Positions 43,864 through 50,061 of a stretch of 50,061 nt of DNA are shown here, one piece after another. The notes under the pieces are model-generated. The model searched no databases, was not told where the DNA came from, and worked only from the letters and a program-made list of their open reading frames with translations. Positions within the stretch are counted from its first letter, which is position 1. Each line of letters starts with the position of its first letter. The position numbers were made by a program, and so were the translations under genes. This DNA comes from Gemmatimonadales bacterium UBA2975 (GTDB taxonomy: Bacteria; Gemmatimonadota; Gemmatimonadetes; Longimicrobiales; Gaopeijiaceae): the NCBI GenBank assembly GCA_002348265.1, contig DEAT01000057.1, forward strand, positions 15,167 through 65,227. The letters run 5' to 3'.

Positions 43864-45268
43864 AGGCAGGCACCTCCAAAAGTTGGATGAGCTCTGTTCC
43901 AGTGAACTCAATGGACCCAGCACCCAGTGTCATCACTACATCACCCTCCCGCGTATCGGCAGCCACTTGAGCGACCAAGGCGTCGAGGGACTCCACATAG
44001 CACAAGTCGTCGTCCACCCCTGCCTCAATAACGGCGGATACAAGAGTGTATCCGTCTACCCCTGGGATCGGGTCTTCGCGCGCCGGAAATATGTCCGTAA
44101 GCCACACCTTGTCAGCCACTGCGAGTGCCTCGCCGAACGCTCGGGCGAAATCTCGAGTTCGCGAATAGAGATGAGGCTGAAAGACCGCAACCAAGCGACG
44201 ACCTTCATAAATATTTCGTGCTGCACGCAGCGCAGCAGCAAGCTCAGTGGGATGGTGAGCGTAGTCGTCGATGACAACAACTCCGTTTACCTCGCCAACG
44301 AGCTGGAAGCGACGCTCAACCCCACGGAAATTGGAAAGTCCCGTCTTGATGTGATCCCACTCAGCACCCAAGGCCCTAGCGGAAGCTGCGGCTCCGAGTG
44401 CGTTCAAGAGATTGTGACGGCCGCCCATCTTGAGTTTGAGCTCTCCAACACCTTTCCCATCCTCCCAAAGTCTCGCATACCATACGCCCTCAGTAACACG
44501 AATATCCGTCGCGCGTAGCATTGAACCGGCCGAAGTTCCATACGTATAGCTGCTTGGTCCTATCGCGGGAAGCAGCGACGAAGCCCCATGATCGTCGGCA
44601 CAGACGACGACCCGGCCACCACCCCGTACTCCTGCCACAAACTCCAAGAAGGCGCTTCGGACTCCGTCAAGGTCACCATAGATATCAAGATGATCCGCCT
44701 CCACGTTTGTGATTATAGCAACGTCTGGGGAGAGCGTTAGAAAGGAACGGTCGTATTCATCGGCTTCCACTACAAAAACATCTCCCGTCCCGTACCGCAG
44801 GTTTCCATCCCAGTCGTTCACTCGACCACCAACCAGTCCAGTGGGGTCCATTCCCGCCGCAGCCAAGATTTCCGTAGCCATAGCGGTAGTTGTCGTCTTC
44901 CCATGCGTACCGGCTATTCCAATAACTCTTCCCGAAGCCACCCACATTCCGAGCGCCTCAGAGCGCTTCATTACGATGATCCCCGCTCGTTTTGCTGCGA
45001 GCACCTCAGGATGGTCTTCGGGAACTGCAGCGGTCATCACGAGAACTGAAGCGTCGGCGATATGTGCTTCATCGTGTCCAACAAACACCCTTGCCCCCAG
45101 TGCTTCTAAAGCACGGAGAGCGACACTTTCCTTCAAGTCGCACCCAGTAACCATGCCGCCGCTGCGCAAGAACAATTCAGCGAGAGGGTACATACCTGCT
45201 CCGCCTATGCCCATGAAATGGACTCTACCACCGGCAGAAAGTGCCCTGAGGTCAGGCTGCTCGGTCAA
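43856..45268 (-). CDS. murC: UDP-N-acetylmuramate-L-alanine ligase
   Basis: A 470-residue Mur ligase adding L-Ala to UDP-MurNAc. N-terminal MGIGGAGMYPLAELFLRSGG, P-loop GIAGTHGKTTTTAM (GTHGKT at 120-125), EADEYDRSFLTLSPDVAIITNVEADHLD, and DDYAHHPTELAA. The start is TTG, with GGAG six bases upstream and a TTGA overlap with the murG stop. murB and ddl, often found between murC and ftsQ, are absent here. Confidence 0.97.
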   Translation of the reverse strand: MTEQPDLRALSAGGRVHFMGIGGAGMYPLAELFLRSGGMVTGCDLKESVALRALEALGARVFVGHDEAHIADASVLVMTAAVPEDHPEVLAAKRAGIIVMKRSEALGMWVASGRVIGIAGTHGKTTTTAMATEILAAAGMDPTGLVGGRVNDWDGNLRYGTGDVFVVEADEYDRSFLTLSPDVAIITNVEADHLDIYGDLDGVRSAFLEFVAGVRGGGRVVVCADDHGASSLLPAIGPSSYTYGTSAGSMLRATDIRVTEGVWYARLWEDGKGVGELKLKMGGRHNLLNALGAAASARALGAEWDHIKTGLSNFRGVERRFQLVGEVNGVVVIDDYAHHPTELAAALRAARNIYEGRRLVAVFQPHLYSRTRDFARAFGEALAVADKVWLTDIFPAREDPIPGVDGYTLVSAVIEAGVDDDLCYVESLDALVAQVAADTREGDVVMTLGAGSIEFTGTELIQLLEVPAYA

Positions 45269-46422
45269 GCGGCGCTCCTTATCGGGGACAGCATCGTTGT
45301 GACGTCACCAGCGATCTCCTGTGTTGCCCTCGGATACGCACGCTCTGAGGCGCGCATACCCATTTGCTCTAGGCTAAGAGGATCCATAGCCATCGAAGCG
45401 ATCTCTTCCGCTAACCGGCTGGGGGACAATTCTCTCTGTGGGACGACACGAGCTGCTCCTGCAGCTTCCAAGGCGCGCGCATTATGCTCTTGATGGTTTT
45501 GCGTTGCGGTGGGCAGAGGCACAAGTACGGCAGGAAGACCATGGTTCAGAAACTCCGCTATCGTCATCGCGCCAGCGCGGCTCACAGCGAGATCGGCCGC
45601 GACAAGCGCACCCGGCATGTCTTCGATATAGGGCAGAGCATGGACCCACCTAGGAACCCCACACTCTCCGAAACTCCTAACAACGCCTGCGAAGTGTCCA
45701 CTGCCAGTCGACCAGAGGAGGTGAAGCTCCTCAGGCCGTTTGATGTCGCCACGGGAAACACCGGCCACGTAGGCTGTGAAGACTTCGTTGAGAGCCGAGG
45801 AACCCTGGCTTCCACCGGTCACGAACGCCAAGGTTGCATGCTCAGGGATACCGAACGCGCGCCGCGCTTCGTTGCGCCCCAAACCCGATCGAGACCGCAC
45901 TGGATTTCCGCTGACAACGCAACGCTCTGCGCTAAGGGGCAAGCGGTGAACTACTTCCGGATACGCGACGTGGACACGAGTAGCAACTTTTGTAAGAAGC
46001 TTCGTGACAATACCAGGCACTGAGTTCTGCTCCTGAAGCACTAGGGGGACGCCCATAAGACCCGCTGCTATTCCTGCGGGAGCTCCGGCATAACCACCGG
46101 TCACTACTACAACCTCGGGTTGGTAGCGCCTGAAAAAGTCAATGACACGGATGAGTCCCACAAGAAGCCCAACGAGTGCTGGGAACAGACTCATTGCACG
46201 ACCACGATTGAAACCGCTTATCGGGAGTAATAAATGGTCTTCCGCCCTTTCTGGCAGGACTCTTGCTTCAAGGCCGCGCCTGGCACCGACGAAAGTGATG
46301 TGTACGTCTGGCCGCACTTCTCTGAGTGCATCCGCTATCGCTAGTGCTGGATAGAGATGCCCGCCCGTCCCACCTCCCGAGACAACAACAAGTGGTCCCC
46401 GCATTCTCAACGTATCAAGCAT
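45265..46422 (-). CDS. murG: lipid II synthase MurG (GlcNAc transferase)
   Basis: A family 28 glycosyltransferase of about 385 residues adding GlcNAc to lipid I. The glycine-rich loop is VVVSGGGTGGHLYPALAIADAL, and the UDP-GlcNAc site VSRAGAMTIAEFLNHGLPAVLVPLP follows later, with QEQNSVPG between. Starts considered: ATG at 46422 (weak AGGG upstream), 46404 and 46437; I prefer the first. It overlaps ftsW slightly and murC by four bases. Confidence 0.96.
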   Translation of the reverse strand: MLDTLRMRGPLVVVSGGGTGGHLYPALAIADALREVRPDVHITFVGARRGLEARVLPERAEDHLLLPISGFNRGRAMSLFPALVGLLVGLIRVIDFFRRYQPEVVVVTGGYAGAPAGIAAGLMGVPLVLQEQNSVPGIVTKLLTKVATRVHVAYPEVVHRLPLSAERCVVSGNPVRSRSGLGRNEARRAFGIPEHATLAFVTGGSQGSSALNEVFTAYVAGVSRGDIKRPEELHLLWSTGSGHFAGVVRSFGECGVPRWVHALPYIEDMPGALVAADLAVSRAGAMTIAEFLNHGLPAVLVPLPTATQNHQEHNARALEAAGAARVVPQRELSPSRLAEEIASMAMDPLSLEQMGMRASERAYPRATQEIAGDVTTMLSPIRSAA

Positions 46423-47593
46423 GGGCTGCCCTGCCATCGGAGGTTGTTCGCGCCACCGAAATCAGGATTCCTATTGCCACGAGAGTAACGATCAGGTTCG
46501 AACGCCCGTAGGAGATTAGCGGCAAAGCAAGTCCAGTCGCGGGAGCAAGAGCCAGCCCCACCGACATATGGAGCATGGCCTGCACTGCTATGAGACTGGT
46601 ACATCCGATCGCCAGCAGCCCTCCAAACATATCCGGAGCCCTGCTAGCAATCCGGAATCCGATCACGACCAAGGCGACATAAAAAACAACGACAACAGTG
46701 ATTCCTAAAAAGCCCCACTCTTCCCCAATCATTGCGAAGATGAAGTCGTTGTGAGCTTCCGGAAGAAAACCGTGCTTCTGCCGACCCTCGCCAAAGCCTA
46801 CACCAGTCACACCACCAGATCCGAAACCGATAAGTGACTGCAGTACCTGGTAACCAGCTCCGGTTGGGTCCGAGAGTTGTTGCAGAAAAACCTCAAGCCT
46901 CTGACGGCGATAACTGGCGAAGAGAAGAAAGTACAGTGCCGGTGAAACAAGAACCCCTAGGAAAACGAAGTGCGAGATCCGAGCTCCGGCAGCGAATACA
47001 ATTAGGACACCGAGCGCCGTAATAACGATCGCTGTAGATAGGTCAGGTGCCGCCGTTACGAGTCCGATGACGAGAGCCCAAACCGCAAGAAACGGCCCAA
47101 GGCCACGCCTCAGGGACTGAAAGTACGGGGCCTTCTTAACAGCCATAGTGGCTGACCAGACAATAATGGCCACTTTAGCTACCTCGGACGGCTGAATGGT
47201 CACACCTACTCGAAGCCATCGGCGAGCTCCATTGATCTCCGGTGCGATCCCATGAGTCCACGGAAGTACGCAAAGCAAAAGCATCAGGACACTTACCGCT
47301 ATCAAAGGCCATGCTAAGACTGCCCAATAGCGGTAAGGCATCCAGGCGCAGAACATGAGACCAGCTAGTCCGAAGAGTGCTCCCACCCCTTGGCGGGTGA
47401 CGTAGAAGGTGTCCGACAAGCCTTGGTTAATCGCAAACACCGAAGACGCGCTGTATAGGGTGACTAGTCCGAATGCCAGTACAAGCAGTGTGAGGCCGAA
47501 CACCGCAGCAGCTTCCCAGCCCTGACCCAAACCTGAGTCAGGAAGGCGAGCTGGTCCAACCGGAGCTATGTCCAATGGCCGAATGATGCTCAC
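46415..47593 (-). CDS. ftsW: peptidoglycan glycosyltransferase FtsW (SEDS family)
   Basis: A 392-residue polytopic SEDS enzyme polymerising lipid II at the septum, with about ten hydrophobic segments. Family motifs: INGARRWLRVG, IQPSEVAKVAII, GVGFGEGRQKHGFLPEAHNDFIFAMIGEEWG, and ALPLISYGRSN. In the last motif Arg364 and Asn366 replace Gly and Ser of the usual SYGGSS, and the central PEAHNDF has Asn where many have Thr. It starts with GTG in a GTGA overlap with murD, with GAGGG six bases upstream. Confidence 0.96.
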   Translation of the reverse strand: MSIIRPLDIAPVGPARLPDSGLGQGWEAAAVFGLTLLVLAFGLVTLYSASSVFAINQGLSDTFYVTRQGVGALFGLAGLMFCAWMPYRYWAVLAWPLIAVSVLMLLLCVLPWTHGIAPEINGARRWLRVGVTIQPSEVAKVAIIVWSATMAVKKAPYFQSLRRGLGPFLAVWALVIGLVTAAPDLSTAIVITALGVLIVFAAGARISHFVFLGVLVSPALYFLLFASYRRQRLEVFLQQLSDPTGAGYQVLQSLIGFGSGGVTGVGFGEGRQKHGFLPEAHNDFIFAMIGEEWGFLGITVVVVFYVALVVIGFRIASRAPDMFGGLLAIGCTSLIAVQAMLHMSVGLALAPATGLALPLISYGRSNLIVTLVAIGILISVARTTSDGRAAHA

Positions 47594-48999
47594 ACTTCAG
47601 CCCTCGCGAGAAGTGTGAAGTGCTGGCCTCTGTGCTCGTAGTTATCGTACATGTCGAAGCTAGAGCAAGCTGGTGAGAGAAGTACGACATCACCTGACTC
47701 GGCCCAGTTACGTGCACTCACTACGACATCTTCGAGTGATCCTTCGATCAGCCGCAACGAAGGGCTGTCAGGGGGTTCTCCAATAGACTCATCCTCTTCA
47801 CTACTGCTAACACGGAGGGCTTCTCTCAGTTCATCGATCGCTCTAGAACCTGCGGCACCATAACCGACGACTATACGAGCGCGACCACGCATGGTCTCGG
47901 CAAGCTGCCCAAAGTCTTCACCCTTATCTTTGCCACCCAGGAGAAGAATAACCGAGCGATCTAGACTAGAGAGAGCACTACAAGTCGCTGCAACATTTGT
48001 AGCCTTTGAGTCATTGATCCAGAGGACACCGGCGCGATCTGCTACAGGTTCTAAACGATGTGGGAGCGCACGCGCAGAACCGAGTCCTGCCATGACACCT
48101 CCTGAGCCAGCACCAGCAAGTCGAGCCGTCAGCGCAGCAGCCAGAGCATTCGTAACGTTATGAGCTCCGATAAGAGGTAATTCATCGCGCTGTAGGACTG
48201 GCTCGATATCTCCCTCTAGGTTCAGTATCAGTTGCCCTTCACTCAGGAAAGCACTGCTGTCAGTGCCGCATCCGAACGTATACCGGCGACCGGGAACACC
48301 ATCGGAAAGCTTTCGCACCTCATCATCATCTGCCGGGAAGACCCAAACGCTCTGTTCCGTAGCATTCTCAAATAGCTTCGACTTATCGCTATAGTACGCA
48401 TCGATTGACCTGTATCGATCTAGGTGATCTGCTGAGAGGTTCGTTATCACTCCGATATCGGGATGGAACGTTTCCACCCCTGACAGTTGAAACGAGCTCA
48501 TCTCGAGCACAACCCACTCTGGTCTCTCCTTGAGCCGGGCGAGATCTGAGGCAGCAGGAGCAAGTCCACCGCCGACGTTGCCCCCAGCGGCTGACCTAAC
48601 ACCGGACGCATGAAGTAGATGGTTCACTAACAATGTTGTTGTTGTCTTGCCATTTGTGCCGGTTATCCCAATCAGTGATGCATCGAGGAACCGTGAGGCA
48701 AATTCAGGTTCTGATATCCACTTAACTCCCCGTCTTCTGAGGTCCTGGAGCACTGGGGAAGTCGGTAGGATACCTGGGCTCGCAACGACAAAGTCGGCAT
48801 CGACCATTCGTTCGATGTCGTGCCTTCCCAAGTCGACCTTGATTCCATCTCCGAGGTCGGCTCCACGAGCTGCAACTGCATCCTCCGTGCGAGAATCCGA
48901 GACATATACTTCTCCTCCTTTTTCAACGGCTAAGCGTGCCGCGGCGACTCCGCTCACACCCAGGCCAATGACAGCCACACTCATTCCAGACAAATCCAT
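47590..48999 (-). CDS. murD: UDP-N-acetylmuramoylalanine-D-glutamate ligase
   Basis: A 469-residue Mur ligase adding D-Glu. N-terminal AVIGLGVSGVAAARLAVEKG, P-loop GITGTNGKTTTTLLV (GTNGKT at 114-119), SSFQLSGVETFHPDIGVITNLSADHLDR, LLLGGKDKGEDF and LLSPACSSFDMYDNYEHRGQHF. The ATG at 48999 is preferred over a TTG three bases earlier. It lies 43 bases after mraY and overlaps ftsW by four. Confidence 0.97.
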   Translation of the reverse strand: MDLSGMSVAVIGLGVSGVAAARLAVEKGGEVYVSDSRTEDAVAARGADLGDGIKVDLGRHDIERMVDADFVVASPGILPTSPVLQDLRRRGVKWISEPEFASRFLDASLIGITGTNGKTTTTLLVNHLLHASGVRSAAGGNVGGGLAPAASDLARLKERPEWVVLEMSSFQLSGVETFHPDIGVITNLSADHLDRYRSIDAYYSDKSKLFENATEQSVWVFPADDDEVRKLSDGVPGRRYTFGCGTDSSAFLSEGQLILNLEGDIEPVLQRDELPLIGAHNVTNALAAALTARLAGAGSGGVMAGLGSARALPHRLEPVADRAGVLWINDSKATNVAATCSALSSLDRSVILLLGGKDKGEDFGQLAETMRGRARIVVGYGAAGSRAIDELREALRVSSSEEDESIGEPPDSPSLRLIEGSLEDVVVSARNWAESGDVVLLSPACSSFDMYDNYEHRGQHFTLLARAEV

Positions 49000-49042
49000 C
49001 AAACCACATCATCTCCAGATCGCACCACTCGAGTAGGTCTAC

Positions 49043-50061
49043 TCACCGGATCTTCAGCGTGCTGAACGCAAGCATCGCGAAAAGGACTCCTACGATCCAA
49101 AAGCGGATAACAACCGTGGTTTCAGACCAACCAAGTTTCTCGAAGTGGTGATGGACGGGAGCCATCCTGAACACGCGCCTGCCCAAACCGAACCGCCACT
49201 TCGTGTATTTGAACCACCCCCTCTGCACGATCACCGACAGGGTCTCCAGTACGAATACGCCACCGACGATTACCAGCAGGAATTCAGCCTTTAGGAGAAT
49301 GGCCATAACCCCGAGTGCTCCTCCAAGTGCGAGAGATCCAGTATCCCCCATAAAGACCTCTGCAGGAGGAGCATTAAACCACAAGAAGCCCAATGCCGCT
49401 CCAGATAGTGCGAGGGCGAAAATGGTCAACTCTCCCGCACCGGGCAGATAGAAGAATCCGAGGTACTGCGAGGTGTCTACCCGACCCGCGACGTAAGCAA
49501 AAATTCCGATCGTCGCTGACGCGATCGCAATTAGGCCAGCGGCTAAACCGTCTAGCCCATCAGTCAGATTCACCGCATTCGACGATCCTGATACTACAAC
49601 ACCAGTAAACACGATGAATACAGGAACTGAGAAGACTGCTGCCACATCTGCAAAAAATGGAACGGCGGTCCACGTAGTCGGGTGTCCCGAGATCGGATTC
49701 CAAATAAGGTAGGTGCCGAGCGCTAGCCCGAAGCTCCATTGGCCGATCATCTTGTACTGGGCTATTAAACCTCGAGTCTGACCTTGGACGACTTTGAGGT
49801 AGTCGTCAAGAAATCCTATCGCACCCATCCAGATCAGCGAGACAAGAGCAACAATCGTGTACGCGTTGTCTAAACGAGCCCAGAGGACGGTTGAGATGGT
49901 GGTGGCGAGGATGATGATAACTCCACCCATCGTGGGAGTACCTGACTTCGCCAGATGAGTCTCCGGCCCTATCTCCCTCACAACCTGACCAACATTCATC
50001 AGTTTTAGGCGACGAATCACTACTGGACCTAGAAGGAAGGCTAGCACCAGAGACGTAACTA
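49043..50061 (-). CDS. mraY: phospho-N-acetylmuramoyl-pentapeptide-transferase, N-terminus outside the window
   Basis: The last 339 or so codons of MraY, which transfers phospho-MurNAc-pentapeptide to undecaprenyl phosphate (lipid I). Signatures: TPTMGGVIII, GFLDDYLKVV, AVNLTDGLDGLA, FNAPPAEVFMGDTGSLALGG, and APVHHHFEKLGWSE. About ten transmembrane helices. The frame stays open to the window edge (last visible codons read VTSLVLAFLLGP), and the family length of about 360 implies roughly 20-30 residues are missing. murD follows after 43 bases. Confidence 0.96.
   Translation of the reverse strand, partial: VTSLVLAFLLGPVVIRRLKLMNVGQVVREIGPETHLAKSGTPTMGGVIIILATTISTVLWARLDNAYTIVALVSLIWMGAIGFLDDYLKVVQGQTRGLIAQYKMIGQWSFGLALGTYLIWNPISGHPTTWTAVPFFADVAAVFSVPVFIVFTGVVVSGSSNAVNLTDGLDGLAAGLIAIASATIGIFAYVAGRVDTSQYLGFFYLPGAGELTIFALALSGAALGFLWFNAPPAEVFMGDTGSLALGGALGVMAILLKAEFLLVIVGGVFVLETLSVIVQRGWFKYTKWRFGLGRRVFRMAPVHHHFEKLGWSETTVVIRFWIVGVLFAMLAFSTLKIR

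Noticed and set aside
43844..44518. 224-codon plus-strand open frame
   Set aside because: Antisense to the end of murC and start of ftsQ; no signal sequence, motif or ribosome-binding site.
44709..45302. 197-codon plus-strand open frame
   Set aside because: Antisense to murC, Ser/Pro/Thr-rich as expected from the complement of a coding frame, and no recognisable motif.

Overview
This 50 kb window is a densely coded chromosomal segment of a diderm (Gram-negative type) bacterium. It carries division and cell-wall genes, tryptophan and purine biosynthesis, tRNA modification, and several predicted outer-membrane proteins and lipoproteins. Base composition looks moderate by eye. Frequent GTG and TTG starts, four-base stop/start overlaps, an outer-membrane/lipoprotein set and a murB/ddl-less dcw cluster would fit Gemmatimonadota or a relative. 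That placement is an inference from gene content, not a measurement. I saw no rRNA, tRNA, CRISPR array, prophage, insertion sequence or transposase, and no gene-free stretch longer than about 190 bases.

Layout. (1) 1-886: minus-strand end of a partial membrane protein and a YqeK-like HD hydrolase, divergent from an RqcH/NFACT gene (880-2547). (2) 2539-7727: tryptophan genes trpC-trpF-trpB-trpA and trpD on the minus strand, with lexA inserted between trpD and trpC on the opposite strand. (3) 7917-18222: a plus-strand run of truA, a transaldolase-family gene, an HtrA-type lipoprotein protease, purB, purC, psd, pssA, purS, purQ, purL and a 58-codon purF remnant. Two phosphatidylethanolamine genes therefore sit inside a purine operon. 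(4) 18395-23781: a serine hydrolase, an adenosine deaminase-like gene, fbp (minus), and an uncharacterised pair made of a small His/Cys protein and a His/Met-rich outer-membrane protein. (5) 23957-30774, minus: alr, a lipoprotein, a beta-barrel-like protein, mtaB, miaB and a LapA-like membrane protein. (6) mazG (plus) stands alone, convergent with the next block. (7) 31639-50061, minus: the 3' half of a dcw cluster (mraY, murD, ftsW, murG, murC, ftsQ, ftsA, ftsZ), a strong hairpin, then an M23 peptidase, a vWA-like membrane protein, ftsY, recG, asnS and a 2-hydroxyacid dehydrogenase.

How it works together. The dcw block makes lipid-linked peptidoglycan precursor (MraY, MurD, MurC, MurG) and builds the divisome (FtsW, FtsQ, FtsA, FtsZ). 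Alr supplies D-alanine for the same wall, and the M23 protein probably trims it. The purine run covers several steps of IMP/AMP synthesis, with purF broken here.

The window is mostly housekeeping and I see no defence or mobile system. The most unusual observations are the truncated purF, the lexA gene inside the trp cluster with paired TTCGG repeats, a cre/LacI-like operator before fbp, the His/Met-rich protein pair, and an FtsW with an altered conserved loop.
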